From: Silene conica
Taxonomy: Eukaryota; Streptophyta; Magnoliopsida; Caryophyllales; Caryophyllaceae
Length of the DNA: 64,000 nucleotides
Reading direction: 5' to 3'
Assembly: GCA_029255685.2 (NCBI GenBank)
Contig: CM055311.2
Span: forward strand, 15,398,952-15,462,951
In this document: positions 35,080-46,977 of the stretch, piece after piece
Position numbering within the stretch: the first letter of the stretch is position 1
Layout: every line of letters starts with the position of its first letter
Made by a program: the position numbers and the translations under genes
The notes under the pieces: generated by a model
Told to the model about the DNA's origin: nothing
Seen by the model: only the letters and a program-made list of their open reading frames with translations
Databases searched by the model: none

Positions 35080-35088
35080 AAAAATAAT

Positions 35089-35637
35089 GGGATATTTTAT
35101 GGTATACCCTTGTGTTTTTTGGTTTTCTATGTTGTACCCCTACATTTTATAATTTCTATGGTATACCCTTAAACTTCTAACATATTCTCCACAATGACCT
35201 CCTTCAAATCTCCAATATGTTTATCACTACAAAAAGTCGTAATTTGAACTTTATTTTGACTCATAAAAGTGGTATTACCATTCCATATAGGGTGTATCAC
35301 AAATAATTTTAAATAAGTATAAACTTTTATTAAAAACATATGTTATGAAGCATGAAATAATAACATCAATTTGATGAAATTGAGTTAGATTTGTATACTA
35401 TTTGGTTGGTTAATGGTAATTCGGCGAACTAATAAGTAAATGAATAGGTTATCAAGTAATTGAAATGTTAAATAAACGATTTAATAGATAAACTAAGAAA
35501 TTAAGCTAGCAAAGCCAATAAATAAGGTTATAGTATAGACTAATGTATAGAGTTTAAAGGCATATCATATAATTTTAAAAAAGTAGGGATACAACATAGA
35601 AAATCGAAAAACTCGAGGGTACACAGTAGAATATCCC
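35089..35637. mobile_element. Mutator-like foldback element, family GGGATATT, copy 1
   Basis: 549 bp with imperfect inverted ends (GGGATATT...GTACCCCTAC and its reverse), no ORF, and a perfect 9-bp target duplication AAAAATAAT at 35080-35088 and 35638-35646. Same family as 63379-63931. Confidence 0.88.
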
Positions 35638-35646
35638 AAAAATAAT

Positions 35647-38600
35647 TTTGGTTTTGTTGTTGTTGAGGCGATAACAAAACTAGAATGACGATTAAGATTT
35701 GAGAAGGCTAGAGAGTAGAGATCACAGGGCCAAGTCACTAATAAATCCATGGCAACCTAACATTGTAAGAGTCCAAATCCACAAACTTAGGCCCAACCCT
35801 ATATGGAGTATAGTACACTGAGTACCCATAACTTCAGCCACAACCCAATACAATGATAGCTAAACGGCCAAACGTATTGAAGTGGTACATATTTCTGAGT
35901 TCGACCTCCATAAACTCTAATAATTTCGGGTTATATGTATACAACGATTTCATTTCAGGCTATCTACTCTAAATACTATATATCCTGTTTTATCCAAGTT
36001 TTATTAATATAGAAAAGTCATTTTGCTGTCGATTTATTTAATTTACATAGTTGCTAGATATCATACACCGTACATCATCTTCACGTTTTCATGCCGAAAA
36101 ATGAATTATCTGTTCCTCGTACTTTTATTCCTTGAATGGCCACACATCTACTGTGTTTGAGAAGACTTAAGTGTTGGAGTTGATTGAGGGCGATTTTGTT
36201 TGACAGAATGGAAGATATGGCCTAGTAGTTTAGCATGATATAGATCAAACGTAAAATTGAGTAGGTCGACGTAATATATTGTTCTTATTCTTCTTCAAAA
36301 ATTTATATTTTAAATTGGCATTACATTCTATTCCTTTACACATTGTTAAATGAGATAATGGAGGAACGTGACACAAATGAAGAACGTAATTGGCCAAAAT
36401 AATTGGTCGAAAACGATTAGAATATTCTTAATTTGATAGTGCTGCAAAAAATTAATAGGAATTTCAAAATTGAGAGGACTCATTAAAACGGAATAATTCG
36501 ACGCAATTTGACTTATAGAATAATAACATCGATCGAGAGCATCTAGGAAGACTTGCAAGCACTAATAAGCACCTTATAATGCGACTTGAAATAACTAGTT
36601 GTATAAGTTGAAGCTGAGAAATATTTATAAGGCATTAGATAACATAAATTAGTGCACTAATAATACACTTTATCTATAGCATTTAGGCATTAAAGCATCC
36701 ATTCATAAGTCGGGTTATTTTAATGTGTATTCCGAAGGCAATTATTAAATATGCTTAAAAAAGGTTTGGTAATTTACTAATTATAACAAAATCTACTAAT
36801 TTTTTTCTATATATTGTTTACCAAACAGCGTTATATATAGTTTTGAGAAAAGTGAATAATATTGTCTACTAGATTTTAACATCAATCGATCGTGTAACCA
36901 TACGAAAAAGCATAAGGCTATAAGAGTGTCAATTTTCTTGCTTCGGCTTAAAAACTTTCATGTTCAAAATAAACCTGATAATAAAGATTAAAGTATAAGA
37001 AATATAGAGATAAAAACTACAAGAGTAAATTTAAATTTGAAACTAATGCCCTCTTTTTTTCGACTTAGTTTCAGCTCGTTTCAGTTCACCACATCTCTGT
37101 TCAGTTCAGCTCAGCTCTATTCAATTCAGTTTAGTTTAGTTTAGTTCAATCCAGTTCAGTTCAGTTCAGTTCAGTTTCACATAATTCAGTTCAGTTCAGT
37201 CCAACCCACATTATTACTAATATATTTTTTTTTTTGTGAAATGTAGAAAATATACTGAGGTAACAAAATATTATTATTATTATTGTTGTTGTTGTTGTTG
37301 TTATTATTTAGTTAGTTATTTCAATTTAATTAAACTTCATTCACTTCTATTAATTTCATCTTCATTCAGTTCAGTTCAGCTCGATTAAATTCAGTTCAGT
37401 TCAGTTCAACTCGGTTAAGTTTAGTTCAGTTCAGTTCAGCTTCATTCACTTCAGTTCAGTTCAGCCCAACTCTAGAAAACTAGAAAGAACAGAGCCTAAG
37501 TAGGTAATTACATTGTCCACATCACAATGATAACTCTAAATAGCGTCCTTCTTTCTCGATGATGTATGTGCAAAAGATAAAAACAATGTTACAATCGAAA
37601 CGGTAGAAATAATAATTAGGGTTTAAATGAGATACCAATACTAGCGAATACTAAAACTGTTGGCATGATAATGTTATTGAGGTAGTAACTATTTAACATG
37701 CTATTTTGTGAAAGAAAGTGTAATAGGCATACGAGGATCAAAGCTGTAAAGTTCAGAAATGAACACACCATACGCGTATTTAAATTGTCATGACTTGTGA
37801 AATCAGGTTGATTATCAATAGTGCGTTACCACCATAGAATATTAGCCGGTCTTAAAACGCAACTGGTATTATTTGTTTTAAGTGTAAGACAAGCCAAATG
37901 CTATTATATAATAATATAAAAATACATATTTAATATTTTTAAAACTATTTGTTATGTGATTTGGTATGTATTTGACCCGTTTTAAGAGAAAATACCATCG
38001 GTTTAAAACTTGAATTTAGGCATAGATAGAAGTAGGGTTGACAATGGGTAGGGTCCAGCAAGAGTGCAAGACTCAGACCAAACCCTAAGTCACATACATT
38101 GGACCTATACCTGACCCAGAGCCTAAAGGGTTTGAAATTAATGGACCCATACCCGATCCATAGGGTTCGGGTTCAAATAGGGTCTACCCTATGGTCTGCT
38201 TTTTTCTTTGATTAAACAATTTTTCCCTAAATTTTATCATTTACCTAGTACCCAAACTTATCATTTTCATAAATTTCCTCATTATTCTTAATAGTTATTT
38301 GGATATACGTATAGATATTAGTGATAATTAGTAAAGGTTGTTTGGATGCGTGTTATTTGAGTTGTTAACGTTCTTATATATGTTTTTTTCTCTGTTTTAA
38401 TAAATGTAAGGGTTTAAGGGTCGGATAGGATCGCAACACCAAGATCCGGACCCGGACTCGAAGTTTTTATATAAAACTCATACCTGACTTATATCGAGTG
38501 GATTTCAAAAATTGAGACCCATATCCGATTTGTTAGGGTCATGCCCTAAAAATCTGGGTTGGGTACTCGACCTTAAGGACGTACCAGTAGTTGAGAAGGA

Positions 38601-40067
38601 GTTGATACAATATAATAATAAAAATATAGTAATTGAGTTCTAAAGTATTATTCTACTTTGAAGTACTGCGCAACGCAACTTAGTTCTGACAATCTGACAC
38701 AGTCAACAGTCATCAGTCATCAGCTCATCAAGATATATAGACATTATACATGAATATGATCCGTACTTTCAGGATTTTTATGTCGTCGACTTGCTGCTTT
38801 CTCTTATTTCCATGCATGTGTTTTACCTACACTTTCTTCTTCTTGTTATTATTACTGCTTTGATATTTCTAAGATATTTTTGTCATGAGCCCAACGCTAC
38901 GTACGTAAATGTTTTGGGTATCATAAACAAATAATCTTGTAGTTGGAGGTTTGATTGTTACGCATAATAAAAGTGTGCTTATTCGAACTAAATATATATC
39001 GTGTGCCATAGATAGCCTTGACATAATTGGGAAGTGCATGATATCAATTGGTAATTACATTTATTGATTGATTTGTACTTTTATCGACCATGTTTATTGA
39101 AGAGTAAGATAATCTAAGTTTTTCTTTTTTTTTATAACGAGGGGTTGAATCCCCGGGTTCATGCATTCTCGCATCACCACATGGACCATGTAAGCCACCC
39201 CTTTGAGGGCTGTAGTGGCCAAGTGGTCATCGCCCCAATTGGTAGTCGAAGCTGAGTCCTCTCAACTCCTGCATTTCTACAAATTTCAAGGTTTAATCCA
39301 ATTACCATTGGACTAACACTACTTGATTAAGATAATATATGTTGTTAATTCTTGTAGTGGTAATTACCTGAATAGTACCCCATTGTGATAGTAGTAATAA
39401 TAGTAGTAGTTGTTGAGAGTGGACATTTGTCTGCCTTTAACACGAGATTTAATTAGGCATGCTATAATGAAGTGGACATTGTGTTAAAACAATATGAGCA
39501 CGGGGCAAAAGATATAATAAAACATCTTGAGGACAAAGGACAAATAAACATAGGTCGCCAAACAATTATGCAACAAATGCCTAGCAAAATTAAATCCGAT
39601 ATAACCCGACCTACCCAAATAACTTAACAATTATGCAACAAATATCTAGGAAAACAAACCCGATATAACCTGAGCTAGCCAAGTTGGTTAATATGAAGAG
39701 AAACGCACGCCATGGAGGAAACAAGGGAGGGGAATGTTGGTAATAATTAGGGTACCAAAGTGGAGGCCCACAAACTTTAATCAAATTGCACAAATTGGTA
39801 AAAAGAGCTAGAGTGTAGCTACAGCTACTTTTAACCATAAAATGCACTTTTTAACCCTGTTTCCAAACAATTACTAATCGATGACAGCTAGATCCTATAT
39901 GATTCAGTGTCTTTGTTCCGATGTTAAAGTTCTCGAACCAACGTACTTCATTAAAAGCCACTGTCAGATGATCACATCACATAATTCCATTCACATCAGT
40001 AAGATCATCATGTACTTTTGGGGTTTACGGGAGCTAATTATGTGCAATCTCTATACTACAAAAGTAA
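35647..40067. other. 4.4 kb non-coding interval
   Basis: No gene recognised. Holds a TTCAG-rich low-complexity tract (37060-37480) with (ATT)n/(GTT)n (37264-37310), a GGGT/ACCC-rich segment (38025-38570) that may be a decayed non-autonomous DNA transposon, and a ~60-bp tandem duplication (about 39555-39680: ACAATTATGCAACAAAT.. twice). Confidence 0.5.
37060..37480. repeat. (TTCAG)n-rich low-complexity tract
   Basis: Many direct TTCAG/TTTAG pentamers on both sides of a short ATT/GTT trinucleotide run. Confidence 0.85.
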
Positions 40068-40597
40068 TACTTCCTCCATTCATATCCAATCTACACCTTT
40101 TCCTTTTTCATCCATTCATATCCAATCTACACCTTTCTATAAAAAGAAATACAAATGACCAAACTATCCTCATAGACATCACTTATTTACATAAATTGCC
40201 ATCAAATGGCCCACCACTAATACACTCTAAACAATAACTTAATCCTAATTAAGCCCATTTAACACAACCTAACCCAATCTACCCACTAACCATTCCCTCC
40301 AAAAAAGACCCAACCCAACCCAATATACCCCCCTTACCCATTTCAAATCCCCAACCCGTCTTCCCCAAATACCATCCCAATATCCAGACCTCCATACCCA
40401 ACCCAATACTCCCTCAAACCCTACCCCATATAAACCCATATAACACCCAAACCCTAAATCAATCCCTCATTTCTTCGTCTGCCTCTCTCTCTCTACATCC
40501 GTCCCTCACTCTTCCTCTTCATTTTCCCAAAAGCAAAACCCTAGATCTGAGAATCTAACCTTCCTGCGCTCCTTTCTTTCTTCATTTTACGTCTTCA

Positions 40598-41011
40598 ATG
40601 AGTCCACCACCTTGTAACTGTGGTCAGAAATGTCCTCAATGCGTTTTTATCCGTTACCGTTTGGGTTTGTTGGAGTATGAAGAAGAAGATGAGGAGAGTG
40701 GTGGTTCTTGCCCAGATTCACCGCCTCCTACGGTTTGTGTACCAGATAGTTTAGATCCTTGGGATTTGGGAACTCAAGTTCCTGAAACCCAGTTCGATGA
40801 TGGTGAACCTGCAACTGAGACGAAGGTTGAGCCTAAAACCGAGGTTGTTGCGCCTGTGGTTCCTGAGAATGAGTATGAGTCTGAGTCTGATCCTTCCCAT
40901 ATAAAGTATATGAACCTGCAACTGAGACGAAGGTTGAAAAGAATGGCTGAGAAAAGGGCTAAAATGGAGGAGGAAAGGGTGAAGGGATCTGCTGAACAGG
41001 CCGAGAAATGA
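40598..41011 (+). CDS. Second ORF of the mariner element, acidic Cys-rich protein (137 aa)
   Basis: Starts MSPPPCNCGQKCPQCVF, with four cysteines in CNCGQKCPQC, then an acidic middle (EYEEEDEESGG) and a basic, coiled-coil-like C-terminus (LRRRLKRMAEKRAKMEEERV). The promoter region looks plant-genic: TATATAAACCC near 40430 and a CT-rich leader with AAACCCTAG before the ATG. It converges on the transposase. Plant mariner elements normally carry transposase alone, so this may be captured host sequence or an accessory gene. I do not recognise the protein. The stop is soon followed by GTAAGT-like donors, and the end of the coding sequence is repeated at 41143-41185, so a longer spliced form is possible. 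Confidence 0.6.
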   Translation: MSPPPCNCGQKCPQCVFIRYRLGLLEYEEEDEESGGSCPDSPPPTVCVPDSLDPWDLGTQVPETQFDDGEPATETKVEPKTEVVAPVVPENEYESESDPSHIKYMNLQLRRRLKRMAEKRAKMEEERVKGSAEQAEK

Positions 41012-41694
41012 GTGTAAGTTCTCATGTTGTGTATTTTATTTGTTTGTTATTGTTATAAATATTTTGCGTTTTTGATTCATAAATATTTATGTATATTTAT
41101 TCTTAATAAACTGATACTACTTCGTAGGATTTGTTTGCAAGTGTGAAGGGATCTGCCAAAATGGACGAGAAATTAGTGTAAGTTCTCTGGCCTTTTTGGT
41201 TTAAATATTTACCGTTTTTAGTACTCAGATTTTAGTGTATACTTCGTATTAATTCTTAACTGTTGGGATTTGTTTGCTGTTAGGATAGACAATTGCATTA
41301 TTGTTGCACAACCAATGTAGTTATGTCTAATATGATCATGTCTAATACTTCGTATGACCCTGGCTATGTTATATGACTGCAGACTGTATTTATGTCTAAT
41401 ATGATCATGTCTTTTTGCTGCCATTTTTATTGTTGCTGTTGGTTAAAGTATCCTTGGCTTGATGCTTGTAAGTTGCAATCAGTTTTAAGTTGTGGAAAGT
41501 AGTCTATTTAGGGGTTGAGTAGAGTTTGGTATGTAAAAGATGAAAACTTTGGAGATTATTTTGCCACAAAATGTAAACAAATCATCTCTAAATTTTAAGC
41601 AATTGCAGTATGAAATATGTTTATCTCTAAATCATCTCTAAAGTTTAAGTAATGAGTATGAAATATGTTTATCTAGGATTATTTACTATGTTTA

Positions 41695-41956
41695 TCTGAA
41701 TTGTTACTCACTTGTTTATCATGTTTGGTCTGAATTGTGCATTCACTGTCACTTGTAAGCTTATCTTTGTTCACTTGCTTATGACTTGTAACTTTATCAT
41801 ATTCTCACATGTTTGTCATACTTAATCTGAATTGTTACTCACTTGTTTATCATGTTTGGTCTGAATTGTGCATTCACTGTCACTTGTAATCTTATCTTTG
41901 TTCACTTGCTTATGACTTGTAACTTTATCATATTCTAACATGTTTGTCATACTTAA
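41695..41956 (+). repeat. 131-bp tandem repeat (two full units plus partial)
   Basis: Units 41695-41825 and 41826-41956 begin TCTGAATTGTTACTCACTTG. A third copy starts at 41957 and fades after about 25 bases. Lies inside the mariner element, between its two ORFs. Confidence 0.9.
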
Positions 41957-42490
41957 TCTGAATTGTTACTCACTTTGTCATTAGCTCAATGATGAAAGAC
42001 CTTAATGGTTTGAGAGCAGTAGTAAATTAGAGGAATGGCCTTGTTGTTTATGGTAGATAAGCCACCACATGGTCTACCAATTCTTAGGTGTGTGCTCAAT
42101 CATTTAAAGTTACTTAATTACGTAGTTATAGAGCTTGATGATATCATTACCTTAACGGTTTGAGAGCTCTGTAATAGCTTTTGTAGTTTTGTAACTGTAT
42201 TTAAATTGTTGTAGCATGGTCTGCCTAGATTGTGTGTGTGTGTTGGAGGCTTATCAACCTAACACAACTCAATGATGAGGCCAAAATAGGCCTGAGAGTA
42301 GTGTATTTTTTTCCGTCTGTTTCTATTCTGTTAGCTTTGTTTGATCTTCTTTTTTGTCTGTTTGAGGGTCGTATATTCTGTTCTGTTTGCTCTAGTTTGA
42401 ATTGAACAAATATGACCATTAACATAAAGTAAACTGAACATTAGATTTAAGATTGAACGTTACATAGTCTACGCATTACAACTGAATTCA

Positions 42491-43864
42491 TCATACACCA
42501 TTATACCCTAGTTCTGACATTAGATACTCTAGTCCTTGCGTCTTACCTATTCCACGTAAATATTCTATGCATTCCCTTACTAATGCCTCACTAACAACTA
42601 GATTTCTTGGTAACATACCAATAGCTGCTAGGTGACCCTTCCCCATATGCGGAATTGCGAAGTTGTTGTGACCTTTGCATTTCATTATCTCGATCATAAC
42701 CGATTGTAATGTTAAGAATATGTTGTTTAACTTACTTGGGCTGTACTCCACAAATGCTTCCATCACCTGATTTACTAGTTCGTCTACTGTTTTCGCCGCC
42801 TGTGATGACTGTAGTGATTGTAATGCTCTAAAATAACCAAGGTCATTACAATTCAAGTCCGGTGAATTTGGTGGCTGAAAAAATAGTTGAATGTGAAACC
42901 CGTCTGAATTTGCTGCCGCCATGAAATCAGGATCATCATTCTTTATATGTGGTCTTGCGTTGTCTTGTTGTATGTAGATTTCTTTGCTTAATCCTTCTGG
43001 CCATGCACTTTTTATTGCTGGAATAACTTGCTCAATGAGACATTTTTTGACAACTGCTTTCGTAATTGAGTCTATTGGTTTAGTCTCCATTGTTCCCCTT
43101 GGCCTGTTTCTACTGTTTCGTGCTGCTGGTACTTGTTGGGTAAGAGGGAACATTCCTATTTTCCCATCGAAAATTAATTCTCCGTTGGCCGCATAAACTG
43201 GTCTGCTGACCGCGCACATGAACATCACTTTTGTGATGTACCTCTTCGATTGGCAGCTTCTGTACGGTAGTTCCTCTCCATTTACGACGTAAATTTTCTC
43301 ATCGTCGTTGGTTATGAAGAACCATTTCTCATCCATATGAATAATGTTGCTCATCTCACTGAATATTATTTCTGTTTCCGGCATTGCATTAAGATCGAGA
43401 AAATCTTGAATAACTTGATTGACAACAAGCATCTTTAGTGCATGTAGTAGCCTTTCGTCTTTGTGTAAGTCGCTGAGTTTAGGATGAAGTGGGCTGGAAT
43501 GGGGTTTAAGCAAACCTTCTTTCACCCACGAGTGGACCGTGGCTACGGAAACCCCACAATTTTCTGAAACTCTTTTCATTGTATTGCGTTTGGCAGGAAT
43601 GAGTGACTTAATAAACTCCACATTAGGTAGTACCCTTTTCTTATTTTTGTTTCCCATTCTCTTGCTTTTGACATTAAGTTTTTCGCCGACTAACCGTGGT
43701 TTTTTTGCTAGTTGCCATATGTTTGATACGCTGCGTTTCCTTAGGTTGAACTTTGCTGCCGCTTTTAGGATTTCACCGTGTGCGAGCTTCCCGTCTACAG
43801 ACTTCTCCAGAAGGTGTACTGCAACTTCATTACGCAGATCTTCCGACATGCATTTGTGTACCAT
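42491..43864 (-). CDS. Mariner-like transposase, DD39D, intact (457 aa)
   Basis: Cut-and-paste transposase of the plant Tc1/mariner group. The N-terminal ~120 residues look like helix-turn-helix DNA binding (ILKAAAKFNLRKRSVSNIWQ; ENCGVSVATVHSWVKEG). The catalytic triad reads D178 in HMDEKWF, D301 in QQDNARPH and D341 in NCNDLGYF. Thirty-nine residues separate the last two, the DD39D spacing of plant mariner elements. NSPDLN precedes the last aspartate as usual. No stop or frameshift, and the TIRs and TA duplication are preserved, so the enzyme may be active. Confidence 0.95.
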   Translation of the reverse strand: MVHKCMSEDLRNEVAVHLLEKSVDGKLAHGEILKAAAKFNLRKRSVSNIWQLAKKPRLVGEKLNVKSKRMGNKNKKRVLPNVEFIKSLIPAKRNTMKRVSENCGVSVATVHSWVKEGLLKPHSSPLHPKLSDLHKDERLLHALKMLVVNQVIQDFLDLNAMPETEIIFSEMSNIIHMDEKWFFITNDDEKIYVVNGEELPYRSCQSKRYITKVMFMCAVSRPVYAANGELIFDGKIGMFPLTQQVPAARNSRNRPRGTMETKPIDSITKAVVKKCLIEQVIPAIKSAWPEGLSKEIYIQQDNARPHIKNDDPDFMAAANSDGFHIQLFFQPPNSPDLNCNDLGYFRALQSLQSSQAAKTVDELVNQVMEAFVEYSPSKLNNIFLTLQSVMIEIMKCKGHNNFAIPHMGKGHLAAIGMLPRNLVVSEALVRECIEYLRGIGKTQGLEYLMSELGYNGV

Positions 43865-44294
43865 TTTTCTGTAACTTTCTGTAACTTTTTGGACTGTAAA
43901 ACTATTTAGAAGGATTTATTTATGTAAGGTAGTGGTAGAAAGGTTTTCTTTGTTGTTTAGTTAGTAAATGACCCTAATAAATGGGTTATTTATTGACAAT
44001 GAGTAGCTTTTTTCTGTAAAACAGCCTGTCAAGTACACAGTACAGGCTGTATGTATTTTGGTGGGAAAAATGCTGACTTCATTTACCCAGGAAATTAGAA
44101 ACTTCAAATGCATTTTGGTGGGAAAAGTAATCCTTGAACAGATTATAATTACACAGAAACTGAACAGTAAATAAGTTTAACATTAATCATAAAGTAAACT
44201 AACACACTTCCCATTGTACTTCTATTAGTTTTTTAATAAGTCCTTAAAACTTGTGTATAAAGCAATAATACACTTTGGATATGAATGGAGGAAG

Positions 44295-44633
44295 TAGAAT
44301 TTTAAGCATTCTGATTGGCTCTTAATTTTCATAATTTTTTTTATTGTTAATGTAGGGTCCCCTATGATCCTTACACTAATTAATTCCTCTCTCTCTTCTT
44401 TTTATTTTTCTATTAATTCAATGATTTTTACTTCTTAATTCAATAAATTGTAAAATCATTAAAACTAATTAACTTTTAAAAATCATTCAATTTAATTAAC
44501 TTTTATTTTAAAAAAACGAACAAGTAAATAGTCGAGAGAATGCATTGAGATAATGTTACTATTGTTCGTCGTATATCGAGTATTATTCACTGTATAATTA
44601 CCATTTTTTTAATCACGTATTTACCTCTACAAC
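44295..44633. other. AT-rich stretch, nothing recognised
   Basis: Short spacer between the mariner element and the LINE tail. No gene. Confidence 0.4.
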
Positions 44634-44649
44634 AAAGATAAACAACAAA

Positions 44650-44826
44650 TATAATGTTAGTATTTCATTGATGCACAAGTTTGTCATAGATAATTAGTTG
44701 TATAACGTTGTTAAGGGTCTTTCTTTTTAGGCTTAAGGGGTTATTTCTTTGTAATCAGTATTCTTTTTTTCCCATGTGGATGAATAAAAATAATTATACC
44801 TTTTTACAAAAAAAAAAAAAAAAAAA
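44650..44826 (+). mobile_element. 5'-truncated LINE-type retroposon with poly(A)
   Basis: About 160 bp ending in a poly(A) run (44808-44826), flanked by a 16-bp direct repeat AAAGATAAACAACAAA at 44634-44649 and 44824-44839. Long duplication plus A-tail marks target-primed reverse transcription. No coding sequence left. Confidence 0.75.
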
Positions 44827-44839
44827 GATAAACAACAAA

Positions 44840-45966
44840 AAACAAAAATTATAAAAATAAAGTTGAAAAACGGATAGCAAAATTTTTTAAAGGTAGTATA
44901 TTTTGAACACATAATTTATATCAAATTAAAGTGCCCAAAAAATGAAAAAAATACATATATAATATAAAAATAATGAAGAAAAAAGATAAAAATTGTAACA
45001 ATAAATATTCAAAATAACAATCTGTATTATATATTTGACGGAGAAAACTAATTTTTCATTTGATTCCTTATCTTGCGTTAAGCATTAATTAACAATCAAA
45101 TGAAAAAAAGGCAGAGCCGTGAGTTAAAGTAAGGTGAGGCGGATATAGTTTTATCAAATGAACGAACATAAAATCCTTCACTTTGTTATACTCACTATAT
45201 AAAGTTTAATAGCTGGCAATTATCAATTGGACTCAATGCATACTAATAAGAGACATACACCTGGTAATTAATTGGTAAATTAGTAAAATATAGATAAATA
45301 AATTCATATAATTTTACCCCAAATTTAATACGGAATCTAGATTATAATATCTTGATGATATGAACAAAAAAAATCAATTAAAATTAATTATCGAAAACAA
45401 AAATTTTGAATAATTATTTTGCATGTGTTAAAAATTAATCTCATATATGGTGGAGGTCAGAGTTTTTTTTGGATAGTTAGATGACCGAAGTTTATATTAT
45501 ATGGTCGAATTTTATTTTGGCAGTTATAGGGTCGGCCAAGAATTATTTGGGGTAATTGGGATAGTTAAAAACTTGGGATTATATATATAAACTGTAAATA
45601 TAATTTTCAGATCTATGCATAGGTTTACTGGCTATTATTCGTTTTAAGTTTAAAACAAGTTAATTTCAACCATTAGATATATAGGACAAATATTTTACTT
45701 TTTTTATGCATAATGCTATTGTTTTGTCTTATTAATTTTGTATATATTTGATATGTTTTAAACCAGAATTTTTGTATTTTTATAATGTCGAGCTAATGCG
45801 TTATTTTTAATTATATCTAAGTTAAGCTTATAAATTATGTTTACATTTTATATTAGTATAACGGTATTATTAAAATAATACTTTTCTTAAATTTATTCCT
45901 TCTTTTTTGTTTTTTTAATTTTTATAAAATTAAACCCGTGCATTTTTTGCACGGGCGTAAAACTAG
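44840..45966 (+). mobile_element. Non-autonomous Helitron, 3' end at 45966 (5' end not placed)
   Basis: Hairpin CCCGTGCA/TGCACGGG (45935-45955), then CGTAAAA and CTAG (45963-45966) before T. This is a textbook Helitron 3' terminus. The body is AT-rich and non-coding. The start given here is only an outer limit. Confidence 0.6.
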
Positions 45967-46555
45967 TTACACATAAAAGTCATAACCTTACACCATCCCC
46001 AACCAGAAAGTCGTCTTAATCGGATCACTAACATATTAACCCTTAATCCCACTTTATTTATCTTGACTCACTTATAACCTCCTAAGTCCCAAGTAGAAGG
46101 TTACAACCTAAGTTACCAACCCAATCGTTTTTCCACTTTCCAACATTCTCAATTATTTCCTACATTCTCTCTTACTCTTTTAATTATTATTATTTACTAA
46201 TATTATAAATAAGTTATATTTGTAATCTTGATAAATTAAAAACTACTCCAATAAGTTAAATATTTAAATTTTTTGGTATATATTACGGAAAAATTTATAA
46301 ATAACAATATAATTTATTTTTTATAAATTAAAAAGACGATTTCTAACAATAATAGTTATAAAAAAACGCATACATAACAATAATAATAATAATAATAATA
46401 ATAATAACTAAAGCAAACATGATATTAAAATACAATAAAAATTAGGAATCAAAAAAATGCACTTGAAATTAGTTTTAGTTACGGAAATTTCGTCAAATAT
46501 GCTCAATAAAGTCATTTTAGCATTAGCAGTGGCAACAACAATTCCATTTTTTTTT
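45967..46555. other. AT-rich spacer with weak repeat match
   Basis: About 46060-46140 resembles the first part of the repeats at 5400 and 9940 (CCCAAG.AGAAGGTTACAACC against CCCAAGCAGAAAGTCACGGCC). Also holds an (AAT)n tract at 46379-46406. Confidence 0.4.
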
Positions 46556-46559
46556 TAAA

Positions 46560-46969
46560 AAAAAGGACAGAGGTTGTAATAAATCTGATGTATACTAGCC
46601 AATAATAGACATGGGATTTTGTAAACATCTGATGTATATAACAGCAATAGACATGAGATTTTTGCGAAAGTCCCATGTAAAAATCAATAATAAACATAGG
46701 ATTATTTTAAAGAAAAATCTGATGTAAATAACAACAATGGACATAGGATTTTTACATATTAGACATGGCATTTTCTGAAAGTCCGCTTTCCATTATTTGC
46801 AATACACATGGGATTTTCGAAAACTCCGATGTCTATTATAGTAATGCACATCGGTTGTACAACCTATGTCTATTACAAACAAATGGACATGACTGAACTC
46901 TACATCGGAGCAACATCTTATGTCTATTAGCCAAAACCTCCGATGTAGTAAGCGACTTTTGTAGTAGTG
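46560..46969 (-). mobile_element. CACTA (En/Spm-type) transposon terminus with subterminal repeats
   Basis: The outer end at 46969 reads CACTACTACAAAAGTCGC on the minus strand. Inside are many copies of a subterminal motif around ACATCGGAGGTTTT / AATAGACATGGGATTTT, in both orientations. The other terminus was not found; CACTACAAAAAGTCG at about 35226 is a possible but unconvincing partner. The flanking GAG (46970-46972) could be its 3-bp duplication. Confidence 0.75.
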
Positions 46970-46972
46970 GAG

Positions 46973-46977
46973 CACGA
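46973..46977. repeat. Target-site duplication CACGA, left
   Basis: Matches 61885-61889 and abuts LTR start TGATGAGC. Confidence 0.9.

Larger units (their letters stand above)
40070..44294 (-). mobile_element. Mariner-like element, 4225 bp, apparently complete
   Basis: Terminal inverted repeats CTTCCTCCATTCATATCCAA flanked by TA on both sides (40068-40069, 44295-44296). Contains an intact transposase on the minus strand and a second, convergent ORF on the plus strand. The left subterminal sequence (CCATTCATATCCAATCTAC) is directly repeated at about 40109, an arrangement not seen at the right end. Confidence 0.9.

Noticed and set aside
38025..38570. GGGT/ACCC-rich segment as a hAT-type MITE
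   Set aside because: Internal repeats resemble known non-autonomous elements, but no terminal inverted repeat or 8-bp duplication could be placed.
39120..39200. tRNA-like segment GGGTTGAATCCCCGGGTTCATGC
   Set aside because: T-arm-like GGTTC only; no cloverleaf, acceptor stem or A/B box pair could be drawn.
35226..46969. A full 11.7 kb CACTA element from CACTACAAAAAGTCG (35226) to 46969
   Set aside because: The two ends differ in the first bases, 35226 lies inside the GGGATATT foldback element, and no subterminal array or transposase supports it.
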